A DNA stretch of 64,000 nucleotides from Rikenellaceae bacterium (GCA_015059925.1 SUZL01000003.1:1-64000), one strand, 5' to 3'. Numbered from the stretch's first letter, positions 53,874 to 63,082 are shown. Numbers and translations: made by a program. Notes: generated by a model from the sequence alone, not told the origin.

Positions 53874-53903
53874 AAAAGGTGTCCTTTCGGGACACCTTTT
53901 TTA
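53872..53903 (+). terminator. Terminator after the deformylase gene
   Basis: Stem AAAAAAGGTGTCC / GGACACCTTTTTT, usable on both strands. The first bases overlap the stop codon. Confidence 0.9.
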
Positions 53904-53938
53904 TAATTCAAAATTCAAAATTTTCATCCTTCTCAAAA

Positions 53939-54000
53939 ATTGTATGACAAGAGCTATTTTGAGGCTGGTCGCAGGCCAAAAGAGCCTTGTTAGACGATTT
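53939..54000. repeat. Dispersed palindromic repeat, copy C
   Basis: Arms TGTATGACAAGAGCTATTTT and the complementary AAAGAGCCTTGTTAGACGAT, with inner GGCTGGTCGCAGGCC. Same family as copies A (6873) and B (21714). It touches the stop codon of the next minus-strand gene. Confidence 0.7.
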
Positions 54001-55284
54001 TTATTTGAAAGTAAATCGCAGACCGAGGTTAAGATTAAAGTTCAGCGGTCTATCGCGGTAGATACTCTCAACCTTGCTGTCATTCTTGAACCAATATCCC
54101 ACGCCCGGCTCGGCATAGAGTCCCACCGTCGGCGAGAGGTTGAGCTGCACACCCGCCGAGGCATTTACGGAGAACTGCAAGCCGCCGACCGAGACCGACG
54201 AGCGGCTGTTGTTATGTGGCTCGCCGCCAACGAAGTAGTCTGTGCGGAGCTCTCCCGACACGCACTTCTCGACCATTCCGCCCGCCATTACATACAGTTC
54301 GACGGTTCGTGTCGAGAGCAGGCTATAAACCACGTTTACGGGCAGGCCTATGTAGTGGAGCGAGGTACGCTCGTCGTAGTAATTCTTCGCGTTGCCGACC
54401 GTAACGTCCGTTCGTAGATGCGAATAGTTGAGTCCGCTCTCCACGGCCCAGCGCGGCGCAAAGGCGTAGCGGAGGGTTACGCCCACGCGGATTGGCTGGT
54501 GGTGATGCACATCGCGCGAGACGGTGCGCGAGGCATCGGGTTGCAACATCTCATCGCCATCGCCCGCATCACCCTCTACGCGAGAGCCATACAGAGCCGA
54601 GTTGAGCGAGAAGAGCTGCTGCGAGGCGAAGCCATCGCTCGCGCCCGAGAAGCCCGAGGCGAAAACATTGGCCGCAAGGTGCGACTCACGACGTTGCGCT
54701 ACAACGCGCTGTGGCGGACGAGCGGCATAGATCGAGCGCTGCGGCTGATTCTGCTGCGTGCGCTGCGAAGGTTCGTTGCGGGGGGTATCCTCCTGCGACA
54801 CTTCCGCATCACTCTTTTGAGGCTCCTCCTGAGGCTGCTCAATCTCCCTCTGCGGCTGATTAAAGGTCGGCTCGGGCGAGGGTTGTTCGGGCAAGGGCTG
54901 CATATTACTCTTGACAGGAGCTGACTTTTTCATCAAAACTCTCTCTGGCACAGCCTCCGCCACAGTAATCTCTTGCGGCTCGGCAGAAGGTTCTGTGGGT
55001 GCGGGTTGCTCCAGAGCAAGCATCTGCTTCGCCTGCTCCACTTCGCGCTCGATGTTGAGCGTGAGCAGTCCCACCGCAACGATTGCCGCCACCGATGCGG
55101 CTACCGCCAGACGACGGCCCCAAAGCGGAAGCAAAGCCCCGCGACGTTTAGGCTCTGCGGCTACGCTGACGGGCTCCTCGGCGGCCTCGATGGCCCCCAT
55201 AATATCGTCAAAGAGATGCTCGGGCGCATCGACCTCGTAGCCGCTCATTCGGCTACGCAAATCTTCTGTCCATCGGTTATTCAT
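54001..55284 (-). CDS. Dual membrane-spanning anti-sigma factor with outer-membrane beta-barrel (Dma-like)
   Basis: The 427-residue product is built to cross the whole envelope. Residues 1-50 are a cytoplasmic anti-sigma-like part (MNNRWTEDLRSRMSGYEVDA, DDIMGAIEAAEE). One inner-membrane helix lies at about 58-77. A Pro/Gln/Glu-rich periplasmic linker of more than 100 residues follows. A porin-like barrel (about 210-427) ends in LNFNLNLGLRFTFK. The cognate sigma gene is directly upstream with a 4-base gap. This matches the dual membrane-spanning anti-sigma (Dma) proteins described in Bacteroides thetaiotaomicron, which control vesiculation. ATG 55284 is chosen; ATG 55314 would overlap the sigma gene. 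Confidence 0.82.
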   Translation of the reverse strand: MNNRWTEDLRSRMSGYEVDAPEHLFDDIMGAIEAAEEPVSVAAEPKRRGALLPLWGRRLAVAASVAAIVAVGLLTLNIEREVEQAKQMLALEQPAPTEPSAEPQEITVAEAVPERVLMKKSAPVKSNMQPLPEQPSPEPTFNQPQREIEQPQEEPQKSDAEVSQEDTPRNEPSQRTQQNQPQRSIYAARPPQRVVAQRRESHLAANVFASGFSGASDGFASQQLFSLNSALYGSRVEGDAGDGDEMLQPDASRTVSRDVHHHQPIRVGVTLRYAFAPRWAVESGLNYSHLRTDVTVGNAKNYYDERTSLHYIGLPVNVVYSLLSTRTVELYVMAGGMVEKCVSGELRTDYFVGGEPHNNSRSSVSVGGLQFSVNASAGVQLNLSPTVGLYAEPGVGYWFKNDSKVESIYRDRPLNFNLNLGLRFTFK

Positions 55285-55288
55285 ATCT

Positions 55289-55813
55289 TCAACGATTTTT
55301 TTGTTTGTACTCATTAATCTTTTTTGCCAAAATCGCTTTGGCGCGGTGCAGTTGCGAGGCCGACGACTTCTCGGCTATGCCCAACTGCTGGGCTATCTCG
55401 CGGTGGCTATACTCCTCGAAAACGTAGAGGTTAAAGACCGTTCTGTAGCCGTCGGGGAGTTCGCGTATCATCGAGTGTATCACCTCGATCGGGACATCCT
55501 CCGTCGGCGGATCCTCCTCTGCTTGCACCTCCCACCCCAAAGGCACTTGCTGTGGGCCCTGCGTGCGCAGGTGCGAGATGGCCTCGTTGGCAACGATTCG
55601 TGCCATCCACGCCCGCAGCGATCCCTCGCCACGATACTCGAAGCGGTCGATCGAGCCGAAGATCTTTATGAAACTCTCCTGCAACACATCCCTAACGTCC
55701 TCATCCTTGACATAACGCTGCGCCACGGCCGTCAGGTAGCGTATATGACGGTCGTAGAGTTCGCGCATAGCCTCGCGGCTGCCGCTCTGGAGTCGCTGGA
55801 TAAGTTCGGGCAT
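55289..55813 (-). CDS. ECF sigma factor paired with the membrane-spanning anti-sigma
   Basis: The 174-residue product has region 2 (AMRELYDRHIRYLTAVAQRY, VRDVLQESFIKIFGSIDRF, SLRAWMARIVANEAISHLR) and region 4 (LPDGYRTVFNLYVFEEYSHR then EIAQQLGIAEKSSASQLHRA). It directs RNA polymerase to envelope-stress-type targets, by analogy with the Das partner of Dma proteins. The next gene downstream encodes its likely inhibitor. I saw no clear -7 element in the 72-base gap upstream, so it may share a transcript with the NigD-like gene. Confidence 0.9.
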   Translation of the reverse strand: MPELIQRLQSGSREAMRELYDRHIRYLTAVAQRYVKDEDVRDVLQESFIKIFGSIDRFEYRGEGSLRAWMARIVANEAISHLRTQGPQQVPLGWEVQAEEDPPTEDVPIEVIHSMIRELPDGYRTVFNLYVFEEYSHREIAQQLGIAEKSSASQLHRAKAILAKKINEYKQKNR

Positions 55814-55885
55814 CGGCTAAAAGTTCATAAATGGGAGGAGCCGCCCGTAGCGGCCACCCTCCCCACCAATTAAAGTTAAAGTCAG

Positions 55886-56632
55886 TTATTTCAGTTTGAG
55901 CGTCGGACGCTGATCCACAATCGCCGCTGTGGGATTGTGCGTATCGCGACGTGTGCAGTAGTCGAACTCGACCTGCTTCGGGCCCGAGAACGAGTTCCAC
56001 TTCAGCAGCAGTTTCACGGTCTTACCCTCGGTGTCGGGTAGGCAGTCGAGCTTGAAGGCTACCAGACCGTCGAACATATTGCCCATCACGTCGCCCTGCG
56101 CATCGTGGCAGAACTCCACCTCGTAGGGGTTGTCGGGATTCTGGCCTGCGACCAGATTCACATAGTGGATGCGGCCATCGTTGCCCGAGGCGGTGCGGAA
56201 ACGCAGCGTGAGGTAGCCATCCTCGACGAGCGTAACCCAATCCTTCACGATCTCGACGGGATCGTTGCCGTAGAATGTCTCCTCCAGCGGAGCCTTTACG
56301 ATGGTCTGCTTTGTGAGGATGCTATCCATCCACGAGATGCGCACAGCCTTATCGTATGGGCTCGGATCGTCGGGTACTTCGGCATAGGTTACCAGTGCGC
56401 GCACCTCCTTTGATCCGTAGGGCGAGCCCTTCATATTCATCGGGCGGAGGGTTGTCTGCTCGTCAAGTTGCAGATAGAACGAGTTGGCATCGACGGGCTT
56501 AACCGTAACCAGCGCATTGGGATAAAAATCGCCGACCGTCATCGAGTCGGTAAAATCGGTGCTGCACGCCTGCATTGCGAAGGCTGCAACGACTGAGGCC
56601 ACGATGGCCAATGAAAATTTCACTCTCTTCAT
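55886..56632 (-). CDS. NigD-like lipoprotein
   Basis: The 248-residue product has a lipoprotein signal with lipobox MQAC (Cys23). It shows the NigD-like pattern: an N-terminal OB-type domain (about 30-110: PNALVTVKPVDANSFYLQLD) and a C-terminal beta-sandwich (YLTLRFRTASGNDGRIHYVN, VKLLLKWNSFSG). NigD proteins are surface or periplasmic lipoproteins of Bacteroidales, first noted near bacteriocin-type nig genes. Their function is unknown. It lies 72 bases upstream of the sigma factor gene and may be co-transcribed. Confidence 0.8.
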   Translation of the reverse strand: MKRVKFSLAIVASVVAAFAMQACSTDFTDSMTVGDFYPNALVTVKPVDANSFYLQLDEQTTLRPMNMKGSPYGSKEVRALVTYAEVPDDPSPYDKAVRISWMDSILTKQTIVKAPLEETFYGNDPVEIVKDWVTLVEDGYLTLRFRTASGNDGRIHYVNLVAGQNPDNPYEVEFCHDAQGDVMGNMFDGLVAFKLDCLPDTEGKTVKLLLKWNSFSGPKQVEFDYCTRRDTHNPTAAIVDQRPTLKLK

Positions 56633-56815
56633 ACGTCTATTATTTTTTCGTTTTTTACTCTTTGTTCACCCTATTAAATGCGAAAAACGCAAAATACTGC
56701 ATCGCGCGGGCAACTTTTTTTCACTTTTTTCCAAAGTTTCGACTTTACGCCCACATAATGAACGTCGTAAGCGAGATAAAAATTTTTCTCTGGCGTGAGT
56801 TCCGTTATCTTTTCT

Positions 56816-56823
56816 TATCTTTG
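56816..56823 (+). promoter_or_regulatory. -7 element TATCTTTG for lnt-folC
   Basis: A perfect TAnnTTTG. The predicted start of transcription near 56830 leaves almost no leader for an ATG at 56835, which supports 56877 as the real lnt start. Confidence 0.65.
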
Positions 56824-56876
56824 TCGTCGGTTAGATGGATAGTCTGCCTATCGCGACAACAAACTGGGACAAAGAT

Positions 56877-58433
56877 ATGCAAAGAAAATTAATATATTGC
56901 CTCGTCAGCATCGTGCTGCTCTCCGTAGCGTGGCTCGGAGGCTTGGGATTTACCACACTTGTAGGATTGGTGCCCCTGCTCCTGATCAGCTCCTCGCTCG
57001 GCGACTCGGCGCGTGACTGGTGGCGGATGGCCGGCTGGGCGACCCTGACGTTCGTTGGCTGGAACGTAGCTACCGTATGGTGGATCGCCAACGCCACACC
57101 CATCGGGCCCGTTGCCGCCACGTTCTTCTCTTCGTGGTGGATGATGGTGGCCTTTATGCTCTTCCACTACGTCTCAAAGCGTGCCCCGAAGGTGATTGCC
57201 TATACGATCTTGGTGGCGGCGTGGGTTGCAACCGAACACCTCTACACTCACACCGAGGTTATCTCGTTCCCGTGGCTCGCGCTGGGTAACGCCTTCTCGC
57301 AGAGCCCTTGGGCCGTGCAGTGGTACTCGCTCACGGGTGTCGAGGGCGGATCGATGTGGGTTATGCTCTGCAACATCGCTACGCTCGAGGCTTGGCAGCA
57401 GCGCACGCGCTTCTCGACGGTGCGTGCCGTAACGGTTGCCGTCGTGCCCGTTGTGGCATCACTTATTATATATTGGAGCTATGAGCCCTCTTCGCAGAGT
57501 GCGACGGTTGCCGTCGTGCAGCCCAACGTGGATTGCTACGAGGAGAAATTTAATAATACGGCCGAGGCGCAGATACAAAATCTCCAGACGCTGCTCGCCG
57601 AAGTACCCTCAGCCGCCGATGTTGTCGTAATGCCCGAGACGGCTCTGCCGGGAACGATCGACGAGGAGGAGCTGCAGCTATCGCCCGCCGTCAGTCGCCT
57701 GCGCGAGGCGTTGCGACAGAGCCACCCCGAGACGATGGTGGCGGTGGGAGCCTCGACGGTGAAGATCTACGAGTCGCAGCAGCGACCGACCGCGACGGCC
57801 CGCACGGGAATGGGATTCTACTACGATGTGTATAACTCGGCCGTTGCGATAAATGGCGATAAGGAGGCCGACCTTCATCATAAGATGCGCCTTGTGATTG
57901 GCGTGGAGGCTATGCCCGCGTTTGTGAGCCAACTCGACAGCTTCATCGACTTGGGCGGCATAACGGGTCAGCTCGGCCGCAACGACGAGGCGACGGTTTT
58001 CCACAAGCGCGAGGTGGTGGCCGGCCCTGCCATCTGCTACGAGGGTCTGTATGGCGATGCCTTTGCGCGTTTCGTGCGCAAGGGGGCCAACCTTATGCTC
58101 GTGATGTCGAACGACGGCTGGTGGGGCAACACACCCGGCCACAAGCGTCTGTTCGACTTCTGCCGACTGCGTGCCATCGAGACACGCCGCGCCATAGCCC
58201 GCAGTGCAAATACGGGAGTGTCGGGATTTATCACTTCGCGCGGCGACGTGCGAGAGCGGATGGATTGGGATGAGCGTGGCGTTCTTACCGACGAGGTGGA
58301 GCTCTCCGAGCGCCTCACACCCTATGTAATATATGGCGACTGGGTGGGACGTATGTCGCTATTAATGTCGTTCCTCGGCATTATGTACTTCTCGGCCTAC
58401 CGCATCCGCCGCCGCAACCACCTTGTAGATTAG
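56877..58433 (+). CDS. lnt: Apolipoprotein N-acyltransferase
   Basis: The 518-residue product has several N-terminal helices and a periplasmic nitrilase-like domain. The catalytic triad is visible: Glu in VMPETALPG, Lys in HHKMRLVIGVEAMP, and Cys in GPAICYEGLYGD. A C-terminal helix closes it. It adds the third acyl chain to lipoproteins, which are very numerous in this genome segment. ATG 56877 is chosen over 56835 because of the promoter position. It is four bases upstream of folC. Confidence 0.92.
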   Translation: MQRKLIYCLVSIVLLSVAWLGGLGFTTLVGLVPLLLISSSLGDSARDWWRMAGWATLTFVGWNVATVWWIANATPIGPVAATFFSSWWMMVAFMLFHYVSKRAPKVIAYTILVAAWVATEHLYTHTEVISFPWLALGNAFSQSPWAVQWYSLTGVEGGSMWVMLCNIATLEAWQQRTRFSTVRAVTVAVVPVVASLIIYWSYEPSSQSATVAVVQPNVDCYEEKFNNTAEAQIQNLQTLLAEVPSAADVVVMPETALPGTIDEEELQLSPAVSRLREALRQSHPETMVAVGASTVKIYESQQRPTATARTGMGFYYDVYNSAVAINGDKEADLHHKMRLVIGVEAMPAFVSQLDSFIDLGGITGQLGRNDEATVFHKREVVAGPAICYEGLYGDAFARFVRKGANLMLVMSNDGWWGNTPGHKRLFDFCRLRAIETRRAIARSANTGVSGFITSRGDVRERMDWDERGVLTDEVELSERLTPYVIYGDWVGRMSLLMSFLGIMYFSAYRIRRRNHLVD

Positions 58434-58437
58434 AGCT

Positions 58438-59721
58438 ATGAATTACAGCGAGACTCTCGAATACCTCTTCACCTCAACGCCCTCCTTTCAGCAGGTGGGT
58501 GCCGATGCCTACAAGCCGGGCTTGGAGCGCATCGAGGATTTCTGCCGCTACCTCGGCTCTCCGCACAAGAATTTCCCCACGATCCACATCGCCGGCACCA
58601 ACGGCAAGGGTTCGACCTCGCACCTCATAGCCTCCGTTCTGATGAAGGCGGGCTATCGCGTGGGATTGTTCACCTCGCCCCACCTGAAGGATTTTCGTGA
58701 GCGCGTGCGCGTCGATGGAAAGATGATCTCGGAGCAGGAGGTTATGGAGTTTGTAGCCCGCCATCGAGAGAAGATGGAGGCGCTGCAACTCTCTTTCTTT
58801 GAGATGACTACGGCGATGGCATTTGACCACTTCAGTCGTTGCGATGTCGAGGTGGCTGTCATAGAGACAGGCCTCGGAGGACGATTGGATGCAACGAACA
58901 TCCTCCGCCCGATGGTGAGCGTGGTAACGAACGTCGGGATGGATCACACCGACCTTCTGGGCAACACCCTTAAACAGATTGCCGCCGAGAAGGCTGGCAT
59001 AGCGAAGCCCCGCACGGCGCTTATCTTGGGCGAGCGGTCTGAGGAGTACGACTCGGTGTTTGCCGAACGCGCGGCCGCGTTGCAGTGCCCGCTTATCTTT
59101 GCCGAGGAGCATTTTACGGCCGATCCTACGGCCGAAGGAGGCTATACGCTCCGTCGCAAGCGCGACAACGGAGAGTTCGCACTCACGCTCGATCTTAAGG
59201 GTAACTATCAGCAGCACAACCTCGTAACGGCTGCCGCCGCGTTGGATTATCTGCACACCTCAACACCCCTTACCATTCCGCGCCGCGCCTTTATCGAGGG
59301 CGTGGAGAGTGCCGCCACGACGACACACCTCGCGGGCCGCTGGCAGCAGTTGCAGCAGCGCCCGACGGTGATCTGCGACACGGGCCACAACTCGCACGGC
59401 ATAAAGTATGTTGCTCGGCAGCTGCGTGAGCTTCAGCAGTCGCACCAACGACTGATATGCGTCATCGGCTTTGTGCGCGACAAGGATGTAAGGCAGGTGC
59501 TGGAGCTTATGCCCCGCGAGGCCCACTACATCTTCACCGCCCCCGCGACACAACGCGCCCTGCCCGCCGAGGAGCTTGCTCGGTTGGCCACGCTGTCGGG
59601 ACTCTGTGGCGAGGTTTGCCCCACAGCTACGGAGGCTTTGGCCGAGGCAAAAAAAATTGCTACCGCAGATGATGCAATCTTCATCGGCGGCAGCAACTAT
59701 CTTGTGGCGGAGATCATCTAA
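58438..59721 (+). CDS. folC: Folylpolyglutamate synthase / dihydrofolate synthase
   Basis: The 427-residue product is a Mur-ligase-fold enzyme with the P-loop HIAGTNGKGSTSHLIAS, the folate-site region RVGLFTSPHLKDFRERVRV and VIETGLGGRLDATN. The C-terminal domain has ICDTGHNSHGIKYV. It adds glutamate to folates or dihydropteroate. It is co-transcribed with lnt. Confidence 0.95.
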   Translation: MNYSETLEYLFTSTPSFQQVGADAYKPGLERIEDFCRYLGSPHKNFPTIHIAGTNGKGSTSHLIASVLMKAGYRVGLFTSPHLKDFRERVRVDGKMISEQEVMEFVARHREKMEALQLSFFEMTTAMAFDHFSRCDVEVAVIETGLGGRLDATNILRPMVSVVTNVGMDHTDLLGNTLKQIAAEKAGIAKPRTALILGERSEEYDSVFAERAAALQCPLIFAEEHFTADPTAEGGYTLRRKRDNGEFALTLDLKGNYQQHNLVTAAAALDYLHTSTPLTIPRRAFIEGVESAATTTHLAGRWQQLQQRPTVICDTGHNSHGIKYVARQLRELQQSHQRLICVIGFVRDKDVRQVLELMPREAHYIFTAPATQRALPAEELARLATLSGLCGEVCPTATEALAEAKKIATADDAIFIGGSNYLVAEII

Positions 59722-59724
59722 TCA

Positions 59725-61038
59725 TTAACTCGGATCATACTCGTACTCGCCATTGGTCAGCTCCTCAATCGAATAGCTGTCGTAGATGATGGTATATCCA
59801 CCGCCCTCCCACGAGGTGTAGGTTCCCTCCTCGAAGAGCACCGCCAAGCGGTCGTTCTGCTGCCAGCACATCGTCGAGTAGGCCGATTCGAGCACAGAGA
59901 GTTGCAGACGGCCATCCCAATTTGCGGCCAAGACCTCGGGCGAGGAGTAATCCTTAACGCCGCGCAACACCTTGTAATATATTCCTACATTCCAGCGCTC
60001 GGGCCCAAACGGCACCGACTGCAGTATTATGTGCGCACGCTCGCCCGATGAGGTGCTGCGTACGGGCAATATCATAACCTCGCCGTTGCAGTCGTTCGCC
60101 TTTGCATCGATACCGCCATTCTCGGCGCTCGAGTATGCCATCTTGTCCCACACGCCCGTAGCCTCGGCCACATTGTCGTAGGTGAAGATATTGAAGTAGC
60201 GACCACCCTGCGTGCGGGTGCTGATAAGAACTCGTCCATCGGGCAGCTCCTCGACCTTCGCCTCATCGGCATCCGAGGTGATGGGGTTCGCATCGACTCC
60301 ACCCAGCACACGCCACGACTGACCGAAATCGTCGGAGCAGATGACAAAATTCATCCACTCGCCGCCCTCCATCGTTACCAGCAGAGCGCCGTAAATACGA
60401 TAATAGTCGCCCACCTTGACGCTTCGGCTCTGCATCATTCGTCCCGACGAGAGGAACATCGACCTCGCTCCGCCCAACGCTCCGCCATCGAATTGCTGAT
60501 AGATGCTCTCGACGATATTCACAGGCTCGCTCCACGTTCGGCCATTGTCCTCGCTATCGAAGCGCACCATCAACAGATGATTCTCGCGCGTGCCGCGTAT
60601 GTAGGGGACATTTCCCGCACAACTGATAACCATCACTCGCTCGCTCTCGCGGTCGGCCACGATGGCGGGATCGCCATAGCCCACCTCCATAACGCTCTCT
60701 GCCTCTGCGCCTCGGCCCTCGGCCAGCGTGAAGATCTCGCCCCAGCGTTTGCCGTTGTTGCGGCCCACTCGCGCACGCAGATCGATTCGGCCATTATCGC
60801 CGAAGCCAATATCCTCGCGGCTGAAGCGGTAGTCGGCAACGGCAATCAAATCGCCATTCGAGGCCGTAGCAATGGCGGGGATACGATAGGGGATGCACTC
60901 CACATCGGGCTTTACGAAGATCTCGTGTCGTGTTTTGCGCTCGCCACGCTGTGTGGGTGCGGGAGCGCAAGCCATAGAGAAGGATACAACAAATGCGGTC
61001 GCCACAATCACGGGCAACCATAAACGACTCTTTATCAT
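59725..61038 (-). CDS. Exo-alpha-sialidase (GH33-like)
   Basis: The 437-residue product has a signal peptide with a possible lipobox (FSMAC, Cys24). It is a six-bladed sialidase propeller: PYRIPAIATASNGDLIAVAD carries the Arg of the YRIP motif, and Asp-boxes appear as RNNGKRW (degenerate), SEDNGRTW and SDDFGQSW. Later are the ESAYSTM block with the catalytic Tyr and the FEEG stretch. It releases terminal sialic acids from mucin or host glycans. The nan genes are not in the window. It lies 12 bases downstream of a DUF3127 gene, probably co-transcribed. Confidence 0.88.
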   Translation of the reverse strand: MIKSRLWLPVIVATAFVVSFSMACAPAPTQRGERKTRHEIFVKPDVECIPYRIPAIATASNGDLIAVADYRFSREDIGFGDNGRIDLRARVGRNNGKRWGEIFTLAEGRGAEAESVMEVGYGDPAIVADRESERVMVISCAGNVPYIRGTRENHLLMVRFDSEDNGRTWSEPVNIVESIYQQFDGGALGGARSMFLSSGRMMQSRSVKVGDYYRIYGALLVTMEGGEWMNFVICSDDFGQSWRVLGGVDANPITSDADEAKVEELPDGRVLISTRTQGGRYFNIFTYDNVAEATGVWDKMAYSSAENGGIDAKANDCNGEVMILPVRSTSSGERAHIILQSVPFGPERWNVGIYYKVLRGVKDYSSPEVLAANWDGRLQLSVLESAYSTMCWQQNDRLAVLFEEGTYTSWEGGGYTIIYDSYSIEELTNGEYEYDPS

Positions 61039-61050
61039 AGCTATGCGTTT

Positions 61051-61419
61051 TTAGAACGGCAGATCATCCACCTCGGCCATAGGCTGGGCGGGGGCGGCAT
61101 ACGACGGCTCATCGCCAAAGGGCGGCATATCGGGCATCGGGGGAGCGGCCTCCGCCTCCTTGGGCTGCACGCGCCAAGCGCGAACGTCGGTGTACCACTT
61201 GCCGTTGTACTCGCGCGACTCGATATTGACCGAGACGGTGCAGGTCATACCCTCACGCAGACGTGCCACGTCGGACTCCTTGTTGAAGAAGATGACGCAC
61301 ACCTTGCGCGAGAACTCCTGCGGAAGCTCGAAAATAACCTCCTGACGCTGCCAGTCGCCGCGTGCCGAGGTGCCTTTGGTTGGGGGTAATATCTTATAAA
61401 CTACGCCTTCAAATTCCAT
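61051..61419 (-). CDS. DUF3127 OB-fold protein with an SSB-like acidic tip
   Basis: The 122-residue product has a DUF3127 domain (about 1-88: MEFEGVVYKILPPTKGTSARGD, then WQRQEVIFELPQEFSRKVCV and a GKWYTDVRAW end), which resembles an OB fold. A Pro-rich, disordered tail follows and ends in EVDDLPF. This is very like the DDDIPF C-terminal tip that single-stranded DNA-binding proteins use to recruit partners. Binding to single-stranded DNA and to SSB-interacting proteins is a reasonable inference but is not shown. Confidence 0.82.
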   Translation of the reverse strand: MEFEGVVYKILPPTKGTSARGDWQRQEVIFELPQEFSRKVCVIFFNKESDVARLREGMTCTVSVNIESREYNGKWYTDVRAWRVQPKEAEAAPPMPDMPPFGDEPSYAAPAQPMAEVDDLPF

Positions 61420-61503
61420 AATTCAGTTTTTATTGTGTTATTACTCGTTTTCGATGTTAAAGATAGCGTTTTTTGGGGTAATGGCGAAGATAATCCCCGA
61501 AAA

Positions 61504-62979
61504 TTACTCCTCCACATAGTAAATCTCGGCCTGCTGCTCGTCGAAAATCTGCTTGAGCGACTCCTCGACCGTATCGTCAAAGGGGTAGGTTACCCCCTCG
61601 CTACCCCAAGCACCTGCGCTCGCACCGCGATGCTGGATGTAGGTGTTGGCCGAGAGCGTGGGCATCGACTCCGAGCTGGCGGCAGCGATGTTCAGCAGAT
61701 CGTGCGTTGAGCGGTCGAAGACGTTGTTCGCCACGAGGAAGTTCGAGGCGCGATTGGTGTGGTGGCTCCACGACTTGATGTGGGCGGGAGTCTCCTTGTC
61801 GGGACGCTGCTGTCCCCAGCCGTAGCCCGCGCGACGCATCAGGTTGTTCGAGATGAGAATGCCATCCATATAGTGCGACTGGATGGTATCCTCACGGCCG
61901 AGGAAATACTCGATCGAATAGACGCAATCCTCGATCAAATTGTTTGAATAGAGCACGTTGCGCATAACGAGCGGCTCGCCCACATCGCCCTGATGCTGGT
62001 GCGTGATGGCGGCGTCGTAGATCTGATAGATGTAACAGCCGCTGACGGTGAAGTTCTCGCAACCACCGTAGATCTCCACCGCATTGCCGTAGCGCGTGGG
62101 GTGGTTGCGGCCGAAAGCGATCTCGCTCTGGATCGAGCCTCCGATCCAGCCGAGCTCGCAGTTCGTAACGGAAAGGTTGCGCGCTGTGCCGCTACCGATG
62201 CCGTGCGCACCGCCATACTTGATGCAGAGGTTATCGACCGTAACATCGTTCGAGGCTTGGAAGATGTTGCCCTTGACGAGTAGCTCGATCGACGAGAATC
62301 GCTCCGAGGGGTTGCCCTCCGTCGAGCAGAGATAGACGCGCTTCTGATCCTTGTAGTCGTGGTAGAACTCCAAGTCGCGCCTTAGGTCGCGGTACGATGC
62401 GAAGGGCTCGCGGGTGTTGATGTGGAGTGTCGAGCCATCCTCCTGACGAATCATCATAACCTTCGTGGCGCAGGCCTCGCCTTCGTTGAATACGAGCGTG
62501 CCGATGTCGGCCGCAAGCTCTCCGTCGTACATATATACATTTTTGGTCTCGGTCTCGATCCACTGCCCCACCTTCGCCGCATCGTAGGGCGAGCCGTAGA
62601 GACGAGGCTTCTCGCCCTGGCCGTAGGCCGAGTAGGTTACGCCCGCCTTGGCACGAATCTGACCGCGCCACACATCGCCTCGGCGGAAAAGTACGCAGTC
62701 ATTGGGTTTGAGATCGAGCTCGGCCAAGCGTTGCAGGCTCTTTATGGCGCTCTCGGGCTTTAGACCGTCGTTCTCGTCATTGCCATCCGTCGAGATGTAG
62801 TACGTTGTCGAAAACTCCTTGTCGGCAACGGCCGAGGGTGTCGCGCGAATCTCGCTCTTCATACGCTCGGCCTGACGATCGAGCTTGGAGATAACTTTCG
62901 CCGCATCGTTACTCTGGGCGCAGCCCACAGCTGCAAATGCTAACGCAAAAAGGAATAGTTTGGAGGTAAAGTTTTTCAT
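61504..62979 (-). CDS. Right-handed parallel beta-helix lipoprotein (polysaccharide-lyase-like)
   Basis: The 491-residue product has a lipoprotein signal (lipobox AVGC, Cys20). YYISTDGNDENDGLKPESAIKSLQRLA opens a pectate-lyase-type fold, written here as a marker only in part. Repeated short strands follow (VTNCELGWIGG, FTVSGCYIYQIYDAAITHQH, LIEDCVYSIEYFL, ILISNNLMRRAG), typical of parallel beta-helix proteins. It may be a lyase, hydrolase or glycan-binding protein; no catalytic set can be named. ATG 62979 is supported by a -7 element at 63001-63008. Confidence 0.8.
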   Translation of the reverse strand: MKNFTSKLFLFALAFAAVGCAQSNDAAKVISKLDRQAERMKSEIRATPSAVADKEFSTTYYISTDGNDENDGLKPESAIKSLQRLAELDLKPNDCVLFRRGDVWRGQIRAKAGVTYSAYGQGEKPRLYGSPYDAAKVGQWIETETKNVYMYDGELAADIGTLVFNEGEACATKVMMIRQEDGSTLHINTREPFASYRDLRRDLEFYHDYKDQKRVYLCSTEGNPSERFSSIELLVKGNIFQASNDVTVDNLCIKYGGAHGIGSGTARNLSVTNCELGWIGGSIQSEIAFGRNHPTRYGNAVEIYGGCENFTVSGCYIYQIYDAAITHQHQGDVGEPLVMRNVLYSNNLIEDCVYSIEYFLGREDTIQSHYMDGILISNNLMRRAGYGWGQQRPDKETPAHIKSWSHHTNRASNFLVANNVFDRSTHDLLNIAAASSESMPTLSANTYIQHRGASAGAWGSEGVTYPFDDTVEESLKQIFDEQQAEIYYVEE

Positions 62980-63000
62980 AAGCGTAGGTTTTACTATACA

Positions 63001-63008
63001 CAAATATA
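63001..63008 (-). promoter_or_regulatory. -7 element TATATTTG for the beta-helix gene
   Basis: A perfect TAnnTTTG on the minus strand, with transcription expected near 62994 and a 15-base leader. Confidence 0.65.
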
Positions 63009-63082
63009 CAAAACAAAAGTCAAAATATCCCATTCTTCAGAAAAGAAGCCCCCACCGAATTGATTTTTCCTCACAAAAGAGT

